Shown: positions 1 to 7,662 of the stretch, in pieces | Layout: the number at the start of each line of letters is the position of its first letter | How positions within the stretch are numbered: position 1 is the stretch's first letter | Source: Streptomyces sp. TRM49041 | GTDB lineage: Bacteria; Actinomycetota; Actinomycetes; Streptomycetales; Streptomycetaceae | Direction: 5' to 3' | Assembly (NCBI RefSeq): GCF_008271805.1 | Contig: NZ_VSRY01000164.1 | Span: forward strand, 3,366-45,622 | Length of the DNA stretch: 42,257 nucleotides | The notes under the pieces: generated by a model | What the model was told of the DNA's origin: nothing | What the model saw: the letters and a program-made list of their open reading frames with translations, nothing else | Databases searched by the model: none | Translations under genes and position numbers: made by a program

Positions 1-112
1 GGATCGGGTCCAGGTCCGTCCGGCTGGACTTGCGCCAGTCCAGGCCGGGGGCGTTCACGTTCTGGTACGCCTTGGTGCCGCGTCCGTTGCTGATGGTCCC
101 TACCGGGGTCAT
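1..112 (-). CDS. hypothetical protein, N-terminal part, cut by window edge
   Basis: The first 37 codons of a gene that runs off the left edge. It starts with ATG, and a GAGGAG ribosome binding site lies about 4-5 bases upstream. The visible protein begins MTPVGTISNGRGTKAYQNVN and continues with a WRKSS-like segment. It is hydrophilic and has no signal peptide. The codons end mostly in G or C, which supports coding. I do not recognise the family. It is transcribed in the same direction as the two small Cys-rich genes to its right, so these may form one run of small accessory genes. The function is unknown. Confidence 0.55.
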   Translation of the reverse strand, partial: MTPVGTISNGRGTKAYQNVNAPGLDWRKSSRTDLDPI

Positions 113-267
113 GCTGCTCCTCGGGTGTGTGTCGGCGCGGGGCCTGTCCCCGTGCCGTCGTGCACGTAGCGGGCTCTGTGGCCCGGGCCCGTCTCGGCTG
201 TCGACCTGTCCAGGGGCGTGGCAGCCGAGACGGGAATCTGGGGCTCCGGGGCGAGTGGGTCGGGGGC

Positions 268-447
268 TCAGCGGCTGCCCGGGGCCAGCTGGTAGCGGCG
301 CACGTGCGCGGCATCGGCCAGGCTGCAGTGCGGGTGGTAGTGCACTGGGGGTTTGGCGCCGGACGGGGAGTCCGGGTAGTACACGTCGGCCTGGCCGTTG
401 ATGGGCTGGTCGCAGGCGGCGCAGAACGTCTTGTGCGCGATCGTCAC
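268..447 (-). CDS. small Cys/His-rich protein (59 aa), possible zinc-binding
   Basis: A 59-aa protein starting VTIAHKTFCAACDQPINGQA. It has a CxxC pair at residues 9 and 12 and a second cluster of His and Cys near residues 37-41 (HYHPHC), which looks like a small zinc-binding module. The GTG start follows a GAAGGAGA ribosome binding site. It overlaps the stop of the upstream small gene in a GTGA arrangement, so the two are probably translationally coupled. A longer reading of this frame back to position 732 has unnatural Arg/Pro-rich content and is rejected. Small proteins like this are common in Streptomyces mobile or accessory regions. No function can be assigned. Confidence 0.6.
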   Translation of the reverse strand: MTIAHKTFCAACDQPINGQADVYYPDSPSGAKPPVHYHPHCSLADAAHVRRYQLAPGSR

Positions 448-614
448 CGTGTGCTCTCCTTCGCCGCTCGGGCTTTGGTGAGGCAGTCGGCGCAGGCGAA
501 CAGGGCGGCGCCGACGTAGTGGACGCCGAGCCACTCGTCCGTGCGCGTCACCAGCTCGGACCCGTCCGCCTCCAAAGGCTGCTGGCACCACAGGCAGGCG
601 GCGCCGGCGTACAC
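444..614 (-). CDS. small protein with two CxxC pairs, possible zinc ribbon (start uncertain)
   Basis: The frame encodes VYAGAACLWCQQPLEADGSE, then a stretch containing GVHYVGAALFACADC, and ends KESTR. The two CxxC pairs (CLWC and CADC) are about 30 residues apart and could bind one zinc ion. Codon third positions are strongly G/C. The start is a problem. The coding pattern continues upstream of the GTG used here (encoding roughly PRYTIPTTVRGLPWD), but no ATG, GTG or TTG lies in frame before a TGA at about 684-686. Either this GTG is the true start, or a one-base frameshift has separated the gene from a GTG near 688. It is coupled to the next small gene by a 4-base overlap. The function is unknown. 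Confidence 0.5.
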   Translation of the reverse strand: MYAGAACLWCQQPLEADGSELVTRTDEWLGVHYVGAALFACADCLTKARAAKESTR

Positions 615-781
615 GTCCCAGGGCAGGCCGCGGACCGTGGTCGGGATCGTGTAGCGGGGTCGGTGGCTCGGCCGCTGGGGCGCTCACGACGCACTGTTGT
701 CCGCGCTTCTGCCGGGTCGTGGAGGGGTTCATGCCTCCACCCTCTGGCCACGAGGCGTGACGGCTCGATACCCAGACGGTA

Positions 782-796
782 ATCTCACGGTGAGAT
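782..796. promoter_or_regulatory. 15-bp palindrome upstream of XRE gene, candidate operator
   Basis: ATCTCAC-G-GTGAGAT is a perfect inverted repeat with 7-bp arms. It lies 33 bases upstream of the ATG of an XRE-type HTH gene. XRE repressors often bind such sites and repress themselves, so autoregulation is the likely use. This is inference. Confidence 0.45.
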
Positions 797-828
797 GCGT
801 TCCCATTCCAACCTGGAAAGGGGGCACC

Positions 829-1683
829 ATGCCTACGTCCCTCATGCCCATCGAACTGCCCCGATGGGCATGGGAACGCGCCGAGGTACGGCAGTCACTG
901 CGCGCCCGAGACATCGGAGCGGTCTTCCGCTTCGTACAGCAGTACACCGGGGCCAGCCAGGCCAGAATCGCCACAGCCGTCGACATGACGCAGGCCCGTG
1001 TCAACGAGATCCTCAACGGGCGACGGCAGGTGACCTGCCTCGATGTCTACGAGCGCATTGCCGATGGACTCAGGATTCCCGACGATGCCCGACACCTTCT
1101 CGGCCTGGCCCCAAGCCGGGACCAGCCGAGGGGAGGAGCAGCCTTCGACCTTGCAGCCTTCCCAGAAGTCGTGCGGGTGTACTCGGCGCAGAGGCCAGCG
1201 GCGGAAGAGATTCAGCAGCAGGTCCGCTCGGCCTCGGCGTTAGACATGCTCGCGGTTCGTGGGCTCGGGCTCATCGGGTTGAACGACTCTCTCCTCCGCG
1301 CTTGCCTCCCTCGGACACAAGGCGGCCGCGGCATGCAGGTCCGGGTCCTTCTGCTTGACCCAGCATCTCCGGCGATTGCCCAGCGCGCTGCCGAGATCGG
1401 TGAGTCTCCGCAGTCCCTGGCCAGCGGTGTCCGCCTCTCCGAGGGTCGACTGCGTGAACTGGCTGATGAGGGCTGCGATGTACAGGTGTACCGATACTGC
1501 ATGTTGCCGACCTGGCGCGTCATCAGGGCAGGCGCCACTATGTTCGTCGGTGCCTTCGATACCGGTTGGGAGGGTCACGAGTCGGCCATGTACAAGATCA
1601 TGGAGACGCCGCACGGGCCGCTGTATCGGGGGTTCCGCCGCATGTTCGACGCGATCGTCAAGGGCGCCGACCGCACGGTGTGA
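829..1683 (+). CDS. XRE-family HTH regulator with C-terminal sensor-like domain
   Basis: A 284-aa protein. Residues about 20-80 form a Cro/C1-type helix-turn-helix with the typical pattern of an ASQARIATAVDMTQARVNEI segment followed by ILNGRRQ. After a linker, residues about 120-280 form a second globular domain ending in a YRGFRRMFDAI segment. Related C-terminal domains occur in actinobacterial regulators whose ligand is not known to me. The ATG start follows GGAAAGGGGG. A TTA leucine codon at 1240-1242 (residue 138) makes translation likely to depend on the bldA tRNA. The next gene, a CYTH enzyme, starts 16 bases after the stop, so the two probably form an operon. Whether it represses or activates cannot be told. 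Confidence 0.8.
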   Translation: MPTSLMPIELPRWAWERAEVRQSLRARDIGAVFRFVQQYTGASQARIATAVDMTQARVNEILNGRRQVTCLDVYERIADGLRIPDDARHLLGLAPSRDQPRGGAAFDLAAFPEVVRVYSAQRPAAEEIQQQVRSASALDMLAVRGLGLIGLNDSLLRACLPRTQGGRGMQVRVLLLDPASPAIAQRAAEIGESPQSLASGVRLSEGRLRELADEGCDVQVYRYCMLPTWRVIRAGATMFVGAFDTGWEGHESAMYKIMETPHGPLYRGFRRMFDAIVKGADRTV

Positions 1684-1699
1684 GCCAGAGGGGAACGTG

Positions 1700-2263
1700 A
1701 TGATCGAGGCAGAGCTGAAAGCGCGGGTAGACGCACCCGAGGCGGTGATGAAGCAGTTGGAGGAGCGCGCCGTAGGCCGTGCCGAGGTTTACCAGGACAC
1801 CTACTACGACGCCCCCGATGGGCGCTTGGAGAAGGGCGGCCAGGAGCTGCGGGTCCGCACGATCCACAGCGCCGAAAGTACCCGGACCGTGCTCACGTTC
1901 AAGGACGCCGCCGTGGATGAGGCGTCAGGGTCGAAGCCGGAGCACGAGACGAACGTTGCCGACACGGGTGCTGTTCACGGGGTGCTGCGCGGGCTTGGCT
2001 ACATCCCGGTCATCAGCTTCGAGAAGCGCTGCCGCAACTACGACTTCTACGCGGGCGGTCGGCGGATGCTGGCAACCCTGGTGCGTGTCCCCGAGATCGA
2101 TGGCACATTTCTGGAGGTGGAGACTCAGGCGGGTGAGGAGGAGGTCACGGACGCTCTCGACGCTGTCAGGGCGGTGCTGAGTGAGCTCGGGATCGGGCCG
2201 GAGGCTCTGACACGGGAGCTGTATACAGACGCAGTGCGCAACTGCCGCGCGCAGGCCGGCTGA
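1700..2263 (+). CDS. CYTH-domain protein (class IV adenylate cyclase / triphosphatase type)
   Basis: A 187-aa protein with the CYTH signature at its N-terminus, MIEAELKARV, in which the ExExK metal/triphosphate motif is E3-x-E5-x-K7. Alternating charged strands follow (YYDAPDGRLEKGGQELRVRT; later FEKRCRNY and TFLEVETQ), as expected for the triphosphate tunnel barrel. The family includes CyaB adenylate cyclases, thiamine triphosphatases and polyphosphate-hydrolysing enzymes. The sequence alone does not choose between these. GTG three bases upstream (1697) is an alternative start. It lies directly downstream of the XRE regulator gene and is likely co-transcribed with it. Confidence 0.8.
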   Translation: MIEAELKARVDAPEAVMKQLEERAVGRAEVYQDTYYDAPDGRLEKGGQELRVRTIHSAESTRTVLTFKDAAVDEASGSKPEHETNVADTGAVHGVLRGLGYIPVISFEKRCRNYDFYAGGRRMLATLVRVPEIDGTFLEVETQAGEEEVTDALDAVRAVLSELGIGPEALTRELYTDAVRNCRAQAG

Positions 2264-2301
2264 GGCCAGGCACGACGAAAGCGCCCCCTGCCCTCCCGCT
2301 T

Positions 2302-2336
2302 AGTGGTCGGCTCTGGAAGTCCTTCGGGGGTTGATC
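2302..2336. repeat. left 35-bp terminal inverted repeat of IS630-type element
   Basis: The sequence beginning AGTGGTCGGCTCTGG and ending GGGTTGATC is present as an exact inverted copy at 5240-5274. It overlaps the end of the transposase gene. A TA dinucleotide (2301-2302) lies at the outer edge, matching the TA target preference of IS630/Tc1-type elements. Confidence 0.8.
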
Positions 2337-3541
2337 AGGCTGCCAGAGCGACGGAGGATTCTTCTTGTCGGTCGGTGGGTGTGTGTCGGACGAGCCGGGC
2401 CAGCAGATCGTCCAGGTCGGTGGTGGTGAACCTCCACTGGAACGGCTGTGCCGTGGCGTTGTAGCGGTCTTCGAACGCTCGGAGCCGGTCCTGGACCTGG
2501 GCCAGGTCCGTGAAGTCGTTGGGTTGGACGACCTTGCGCTGGACGATGGAGAAGAAGATCTCGATCTGGTTCGTCCAGGAGGCGTGGACGGGGGTGTGGA
2601 CCATGACGGCGTTCGGAAACCTGCTGGCCAGGCGGTCGATGGCCCGCTGGCCGCGGTGGGAGGAGCCGTTGTCGACGACCCAGAAGACGCGTTTCGCGCT
2701 GGCGTAGGGCTCCTGGGTCATGACCTGCTCGACCAGGTTCATGAAGGGGACGATGCCGGTCTTCGGCTCGCAGCGGCCGAACACCTTCGCGCGTCGGATG
2801 TCGTAGGCGGCGAGGTAGGCCAGCGCGCCGCCGCGGCCGTACTCGTGGTTGACGCGCATCACTCGGGCCTGGCCCGGGGTCAGGGTCGGATGGCAGCGGC
2901 AGCGGGCCTGGACGGAGCTCTTCTCGTCGCTGGAGACGACGTACTCGTCCTCGCCCAGCGGGACACCCTCGAACGTGCGGGCGTAGAGGTCCAGGACACG
3001 CTGGGCCTTGGCGCGGAAGTGGGGGTCGCGGATGAAGATCCAGGACCGGTACTGCCAGGGCTTGAGCGCGTCCTCGCGCAACCAGCGGCGCACCGTGGGC
3101 GCGGAGACACTGTAGGTGATCCCCGCGCGCGGTCAGCTCGGCGGCCAGCTCCGGGCACGACCAGCGCGACAGCGGTATGCCGCTCTCGGCGGGTAACTGG
3201 CAGGCCAGCGCCTTGGCCTCGGCGACCTGCACGGGGGTGAAACGGGCGGGGCGCCCGGAGCGCTTGCGGTCGGTCAGGGCCGGCAGCCCGCCGTGGGCGA
3301 ACCGGCCCCGCCAGGTACGAACCGTGTCCAGGTGCAGACCCGTCTCGCGGGCGATACGCGCGTTGGAGCGCCCCCGCGCCGCGTGCAGGACGACCTGCGC
3401 GCGTACCCGCAGCCGGTACTCGGTCTTGTGACCGTAGGCCATCTTCTTCAACCGCTCGCGCTCGGCGGCAGTCAGCAGCACGGGGCGGGCGCAGGGTATG
3501 CGCATGGCAGGAGGAACGGCCGATCTCGCGAAGTGGATCAC
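2335..3541 (-). pseudogene. IS630-family transposase, frameshifted
   Basis: The N-terminal part (3541 down to about 3115) encodes a helix-turn-helix of the IS630 type, with RLRVRAQVVLHAARGRSNAR and then IARETGLHLDTVRTWRGRF. The C-terminal part (about 3115 to 2335) encodes the DDE domain, with VVSSDEKSS, WVVDNGSSHRG, HASWTNQIEIFFSI and the final catalytic Glu in that last motif. The two parts lie in different frames. The junction is a run of four Gs at about 3122 in the coding strand, where one base too many (ACC GCG CGC GGGG ATC ACC) moves the downstream part out of frame. Joining would require a +1 shift. The -1 programmed shifting known in some IS elements would not restore the frame, so I call it disrupted. 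A sequencing indel is possible. The outer limit of the N-terminal start is uncertain; ATG near 3505 also fits. Confidence 0.75.
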
Positions 3542-3551
3542 TGACGATTAG

Positions 3552-3812
3552 ATCAAGGGAACCATCTCCGCCCCGGGAAACTCGACAGCCCTCACTTTGA
3601 GAACCTCAATCCCGGCCCTGCCTTTTGGGCAACGCTTCACCTGCAACCGAGCCGAGCCAGCCGGAGAGGTCACGCTCAACGCCGTGGTCTTCCGCACCAG
3701 TGGCGAGAATCTGACCATCCCCGGCATCTGGATCGACACGCTCAGCCGGATCAGCAAACCGATTCTGCTCGGCTTCGCCGCCGTCGCCGCTCGTGGCCGC
3801 GTCAAACGCTAA
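3552..3812 (+). pseudogene. 3' fragment of an unknown gene
   Basis: An open frame begins right after an in-frame TAG at 3549 and runs to TAA. It encodes IKGTISAPGNSTALTLRTSI, then a segment with GQRFTCNRAEPAGEV, and a C-terminal GIWIDTLSRISKPILLGF. Third codon positions are mostly G/C and the composition looks natural, so this was probably coding. There is no convincing start codon with a ribosome binding site. It lies next to the transposase start, consistent with truncation by the element. TTG at 3597 would give 71 aa if the fragment is expressed. I do not recognise the family. Confidence 0.45.
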
Positions 3813-3906
3813 ACACACTCACTGCGGGTTCAACATCGGAGGCATCGTGCCACGTTGTGGCCTCCGCGTACAGCAAGGGTGCGCGGAGGCCGACGGTGGT
3901 TCAGTT

Positions 3907-4986
3907 CTATTGGACGAGCTCGTAGATCGTCGGTGAGGCGCTGGCTGCCAACCCGCCCGCACCCAGGTAGGCGGCCTGGATCAGGTGAAGACCGACGTCC
4001 AGGGTGGAGGTCGTGAACACCGCGTGCCCGGTGCTGTCGAGCGGGACGACGGCGATGAGCTGTGACCTGTCCATGAACACCACGAGGCCGTTGGGGATGG
4101 CCGTACCGGAACCGGCCGCCACTGCGGCGGTGAAGGTGACCGGTTCGGACAGCGGCGTGGGGTTGGCTGAGGTGGTCAGGCCGGTGGTGGTGGTGACGGG
4201 CGCTTGGTCGCAGGTCGTGCGGGTGATCGTGTCACTGTCCAGCGTGACCGCGGCGTTGCGGGCCAGCGTCCGGCCCTCCACGGTCACCCCAGTTGTGACG
4301 GTGATCGAGGTGAGCGCCAGGACGTTTCCCCGGAGGGTGGAGTTGGTTCCGAGCGTCGCGGAGCTACCGACCTGCCAGAAGACGTTGCAGGCCCGCGCGC
4401 CGTTGACGAGGTTCACGCTGCTCGCGGACGCTGTGGTGAGGGTGGATGCCGCCTTGAAGATGAAGACGGCGTTCGGGTCGCCCTGAGCGTCGAGGGTCAA
4501 CTGTCCGGTGATTCCGAACGTGCCGGCGGGCGAGTCGTACACGCCGGGGGTCTTGGTGGTTCCGCCGAGTTCCACCGGGACGGTGGCCGTGGTCGGGCGC
4601 CCCGCCGCGTCGTTGTACGCGGCGGTCAGGTCGTTCTTGGCCTGCAGTGCGACGGCGTCGGCCACGTGCTGGTTGCCGTTCACCCGCCCGGGGGGAAAGC
4701 CGGTCACCGATGTGCCCGGGCTCAGTCCGAGGTCGCCGTTGATCGTGGTGGGACCGGTGTTGGTGACCGTCGTCGCAGCGAGGACCGCGAAGTTTCCGGC
4801 GGTGCCCAGCGATACCGGCGTCGCCGCCGCTCTCGTGCTCGCTCTCGGTGACGTGGCGGCGCTCGCGCTCAATGGCGCGGCTAGACCGATCAGGGCAGTC
4901 GTCGTACAGATGAGGGTCAGGGCCGGGGCCAACCGGGATCGGGCGGCAATCCTCCGGAGGGCGCCCGTGAGGCCAGTGGTCATCAT
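3907..4986 (-). CDS. secreted DUF3494 (ice-binding fold) protein with C-terminal Ig-like domain
   Basis: A 359-aa protein with an N-terminal signal peptide: a basic start with RRIAARSRLAP, a hydrophobic core, and likely cleavage after ASA near residue 43. Residues about 58-255 match the DUF3494 beta-solenoid pattern, including VSLGTAGNFAVLAATTVTNT, TTINGDLGLSPGTSVTGFPP, GVYDSPAGTFGITGQLTLDA, FIFKAASTLTT and a CNVFWQVGSSATLG motif. Residues about 265-359 form a bacterial Ig-like repeat (TTGLTTSANPTPLSEPVTFT). Members of this family bind ice in cold-adapted microbes, but many occur in mesophiles as surface adhesins, so antifreeze activity is not implied here. It is a passenger between the ends of an IS630-type element, which suggests transfer. 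The start is ATG-ATG, with GGAG a few bases upstream. Confidence 0.85.
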   Translation of the reverse strand: MMTTGLTGALRRIAARSRLAPALTLICTTTALIGLAAPLSASAATSPRASTRAAATPVSLGTAGNFAVLAATTVTNTGPTTINGDLGLSPGTSVTGFPPGRVNGNQHVADAVALQAKNDLTAAYNDAAGRPTTATVPVELGGTTKTPGVYDSPAGTFGITGQLTLDAQGDPNAVFIFKAASTLTTASASSVNLVNGARACNVFWQVGSSATLGTNSTLRGNVLALTSITVTTGVTVEGRTLARNAAVTLDSDTITRTTCDQAPVTTTTGLTTSANPTPLSEPVTFTAAVAAGSGTAIPNGLVVFMDRSQLIAVVPLDSTGHAVFTTSTLDVGLHLIQAAYLGAGGLAASASPTIYELVQ

Positions 4987-5099
4987 TGAGACTCCATTCG
5001 TCGAGGCCTACGTCAAGCGAGCCTTTCGACAGTCACAATCCCACAATTCGGGCATATCGCCTTATGGCGCGTGCAAATATTCATTGTGGACAGAGGTAA

Positions 5100-5213
5100 C
5101 CCGGCGGCGACCGCTACGAGGACTCCCTGCTACCCACCGGCGCCTTCGCCGGCACCCCCGAGGACGCCCTCGACAGCACCTGCCACCTCCACCTCGCCAC
5201 CCCAGAGCTCTGA
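5100..5213 (+). pseudogene. 3' fragment of an unknown gene (37 codons)
   Basis: The last codons of some gene, opening after a TAA at 5097-5099 and ending TGA. They encode PGGDRYEDSLLPTGAFAGTP, then EDALDSTCHLHLATPEL. Third positions are nearly all G/C, so it was coding, but no start codon is present. It sits just inside the right end of the IS630-type element and is therefore a remnant. The original function is unknown. Confidence 0.4.
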
Positions 5214-5239
5214 CGATCCGACACACACAACCGGCCCCA

Positions 5240-5274
5240 GATCAACCCCCGAAGGACTTCCAGAGCCGACCACT
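5240..5274. repeat. right 35-bp terminal inverted repeat of IS630-type element
   Basis: An exact reverse complement of 2302-2336. TA (5275-5276) lies immediately outside, and the second base of that TA is also the first base of the adjacent tRNA-like sequence. Confidence 0.8.
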
Positions 5275-5275
5275 T

Positions 5276-5350
5276 AGGTTCTAGCGGTCATCGCAACACT
5301 TGAACTCCGGCGATGGCGGGTTGTGGGTTCGAGTCCCACAGGGCCTACCA
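5276..5350 (+). tRNA. tRNA-like sequence without a normal D-arm (pseudo-tRNA or attachment site)
   Basis: The 3' half looks like a tRNA. A T-arm has stem GTGGG/CCCAC and loop TTCGAGT, followed by a 7-base acceptor strand AGGGCCT, then A and CCA. The first seven bases, AGGTTCT, can pair with that acceptor strand (two G-U pairs). Between them there is no recognisable D-arm. Instead a hairpin with stem CATCGC/GCGATG (5289-5294 and 5310-5315) and a 15-base loop occupies the place of the anticodon arm. No ordinary anticodon can be assigned with confidence. It may be a degenerate tRNA or the 3' tRNA remnant left at an integration site. Confidence 0.4.
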
Positions 5351-5359
5351 GGGTGTCTG

Positions 5360-5388
5360 TGCCCCGGCCGCCTTCTCCGGCCGGGGCA
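5360..5388. terminator. intrinsic terminator-like hairpin
   Basis: Perfect 11-bp stem TGCCCCGGCCG / CGGCCGGGGCA with a 7-base loop. It lies just past the stop of the TrkH gene and after the tRNA-like sequence, so it can serve transcripts from both sides. Confidence 0.6.
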
Positions 5389-5409
5389 CGGCGTCACCCG
5401 GCCGGTCGG

Positions 5410-6783
5410 TCACCCGATGACGGGGCGTTCCTCCGGGAGTTCGTAGCGGCGGGCGCGCTCGCGCAGGGCGAGGGCCGAGACGAGGGTGACCGGTCCGAGG
5501 CGGCCGACGAACATCAGCACGACCGCTATCAACTGGCCGGGTACCGGTAGGTCGTCGCTGACGCCCGCGGACAGCCCGTTCACGCCGAACGCCGACACCG
5601 CCTCGAACAGCACCACCTCGAAAGGCGCCTTCACCACCGTCATCAGCGTCAGGGACGCCGCGATGACGAAACCGATCCCCAGCAGGGCGACCGTCAGTGC
5701 CTGTCGCAGCGCGTGTGGCGCGAGACGGCGGCCCAGGATCGTGGAGTTGGGTTCGCCGCGCACCTCTGCGACCATCGCCGCGGCGAGTACGGCGAAGGTG
5801 GTGACCTTGATGCCGCCCGCCGTGCCCGCGCTGCCGCCGCCGATGAACATCAGCGCGCACGTCATGAGCAGTGTCGCGTTCTCCAAGGAGCCGATGTCGA
5901 TGGTGTTGAACCCGCCGCTTCGGGTCATGACGGAGTGGACGAAGCCGTTGAGCAGCTTGTCCTCCCAGGTGAACCGGCCGAGCGTGCCGGGGTTGCCCCA
6001 CTCCAGGAGGCAGGTCAGAACGGTGCCGGTCAGCAGCAGGCCCGCTGCCGTGATGAGGGTGAGCTTGGTGTGGAGGGACCAGCCGCGCCGCCCGGTCGTA
6101 CGCCGCCGGTCGCGGTGCCGGAGCAGTTCCAGCAGCACGGGGAAGCCGAGGCCGCCGAGGATCACGGCCACCGCTATCGGCAGGGTCACCAGCGGGTCCG
6201 TGGCGTACCGGGTCAGACTGTCGGACTGGAGGGCGAAACCGGCGTTGTTGAACCCCGATACGGAGTAGAAGAAGCCGTGGTAGACGGCGTCGCCGAGTGG
6301 CATGGCGTACCCGAACCGGAAGCGCAGTGCCAGCCACGTCCAGACCGCCAGTTCGACGGTCGCCGTCGTACCGGCGACACCGAGCAGAACCCGTCGTACG
6401 TCTCCGAGGCCGAGGCTCTTGGTCTCGGCGGCCGCCGTCAGCTGCATCCGCAGCCGGAGCTTGCCGGAGACGAGCAGAGCCAGCAGCGAGGCCATCGTCA
6501 TGATCCCGAAGCCGCCGACCTGGATCAGCGTCAGAATGACGCCCTGACCGAAGCCGCTCCAGTACGTCCCCGTGTCGACCACGACCAGACCGGTGACGCA
6601 TACCGCCGACGTCGCGGTGAACAGGGCCGTGACCGCGCCGGTCGTGTCGCCGCCGGCCGATGCCGCGGGCAGGGTCAGCAGGACGGTGCCACCGAGGATC
6701 ACCGTGGCGAAGGCCATCACGGTCGTCCGGGCCGGGTGAGAGGTGAACAGGGTCCGCCACACCCGCGCCACGCGTCCTGCCAC
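5410..6783 (-). CDS. TrkH/KtrB-family potassium uptake channel subunit
   Basis: A 457-aa integral membrane protein with the four-fold pore repeats of the SKT family. The pore-loop motifs are TATSAVCVTGL, SVSGFNNAGF, TRSGGFNTID and SAFGVNGLS, each carrying the filter Gly. The intramembrane loop GGGSAGTAGGIK is typical of KtrB/TrkH. It would move K+ (or K+/Na+) together with a cytosolic RCK subunit, and no KtrA partner is encoded next to it. I chose GTG at 6783 because GGGAG lies 7 bases upstream. A TTG at 6858 would add 25 polar residues. The nearby antiporter and CBS genes suggest a local group for monovalent cation balance. Confidence 0.85.
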   Translation of the reverse strand: MAGRVARVWRTLFTSHPARTTVMAFATVILGGTVLLTLPAASAGGDTTGAVTALFTATSAVCVTGLVVVDTGTYWSGFGQGVILTLIQVGGFGIMTMASLLALLVSGKLRLRMQLTAAAETKSLGLGDVRRVLLGVAGTTATVELAVWTWLALRFRFGYAMPLGDAVYHGFFYSVSGFNNAGFALQSDSLTRYATDPLVTLPIAVAVILGGLGFPVLLELLRHRDRRRTTGRRGWSLHTKLTLITAAGLLLTGTVLTCLLEWGNPGTLGRFTWEDKLLNGFVHSVMTRSGGFNTIDIGSLENATLLMTCALMFIGGGSAGTAGGIKVTTFAVLAAAMVAEVRGEPNSTILGRRLAPHALRQALTVALLGIGFVIAASLTLMTVVKAPFEVVLFEAVSAFGVNGLSAGVSDDLPVPGQLIAVVLMFVGRLGPVTLVSALALRERARRYELPEERPVIG

Positions 6784-7028
6784 TTCTTGCTCCCGGCCTT
6801 CCCCGCGCTGGTCCCGGTTCGACGTCGTGCCGGTGTGGTCGCCCGTCGGCCGTGTCAACAGCGCGTCTTCAGCCCAGCAGCCCGGCGGGTGGTCACCCTA
6901 CCCCGCCGTTCCGTCCCGGACGTCGAAGCACCGGGCCGGCATTTCGCCTCCCGGCGTGGCGCTTCGGGGGCCGGCTGCCTCGGGCCGACGGATCGGTCGG
7001 CGTGCCCAGGGGGCTGTGGTGGGTGTCG

Positions 7029-7430
7029 CTACCGCCGCGCACTCAGGCGGTGGTGTGCGACGCGGGCGTGGTGGAGGCGGGCGCAGACCGTTCCGATCGA
7101 CGCGGTGAGCAGAAGGAGGGCGAGGCGTTTCCAGTCGTGCGGGAGCAGCCACGAGAACTGGCCGAGCGGGGGGATGGCGAACAGGCTGAAGTGCACCCAG
7201 CAGAGCAGCGCGGTGCCAGGGGCGGCGGTGAGACGCGCGGTGACTCCGAGCGCGGCGCACAGCAGGCTCAGCGCGAGCAGGTCCAGCCAGGGTTCGCCCT
7301 GGCCGTCGAGCAGATTGTGGGCCGTGATCAGCGCGGGCGCGCATATGGCGGCCGTCAGCCACGTCGCCAGATTGCCCACCGGCTCGGGTACCGGCCGCTG
7401 GCGGGCGTCGATCAGCCTCCACCGGATCAC
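7029..7430 (-). CDS. small integral membrane protein (133 aa), unknown function
   Basis: It begins MIRWRLIDARQRPVPEPVGN and has four likely membrane segments: WLTAAICAPALITAHNL, LLALSLLCAALGVTARL, the region around ALLCWVHFSLFAIPP, and ALLLLTASIGTVCARL. The C-terminus is basic (HHRLSARR). The GTG start has AAGGAG 8 bases upstream. It is divergent from the TrkA-C/antiporter pair. I do not recognise a named family. Its setting among cation transport genes may be incidental. Confidence 0.6.
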   Translation of the reverse strand: MIRWRLIDARQRPVPEPVGNLATWLTAAICAPALITAHNLLDGQGEPWLDLLALSLLCAALGVTARLTAAPGTALLCWVHFSLFAIPPLGQFSWLLPHDWKRLALLLLTASIGTVCARLHHARVAHHRLSARR

Positions 7431-7662
7431 TCGTCAGCTCCTTGTCGCTTCCCGTTCCGTACCGGGCCGTGGACATGATGCACCGGCTCTGCGAACCGGC
7501 CAACCGCGGCGTGGGCGGAGGCCCGGGGCGGCTGGTTCTCGACGAAGAGCCATGGAATTCGGGTTGAATGCTCTGTTTTGCCCCCCAAGTAAAGTAATCG
7601 CCAAGGCATCACCCGTGCGCGGGGTGCTTCGCTCGTGTGTCGCACTGTGGAGGAGAGCTGTT

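Larger units (their letters stand above)
2303..5274. mobile_element. IS630-type element carrying passenger DNA (ice-binding-like gene and two gene fragments)
   Basis: The unit is bounded by two 35-bp perfectly inverted ends with TA just outside each (2301-2302 and 5275-5276, within one base). It contains a frameshifted IS630-type transposase next to the left end. About 1.7 kb of other DNA follows: a 3' fragment of an unknown gene, a complete DUF3494 gene and a second 3' fragment. A standard IS630 element is about 1.1-1.3 kb, so this one is roughly twice as long. Either passenger DNA was captured, or two elements recombined and one was reduced to its end. No third copy of the end was seen behind the transposase start at about 3540. 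Confidence 0.65.

Noticed and set aside
3548..3805. 85-aa minus-strand frame inside the IS passenger region
   Set aside because: The plus-strand frame over the same bases has better third-position G/C bias and a more natural composition.
7560..7610. Promoter elements (TTGAAT and TAAAGT) before the TrkA-C gene
   Set aside because: The spacer is about 20 bases, too long for a housekeeping promoter call.
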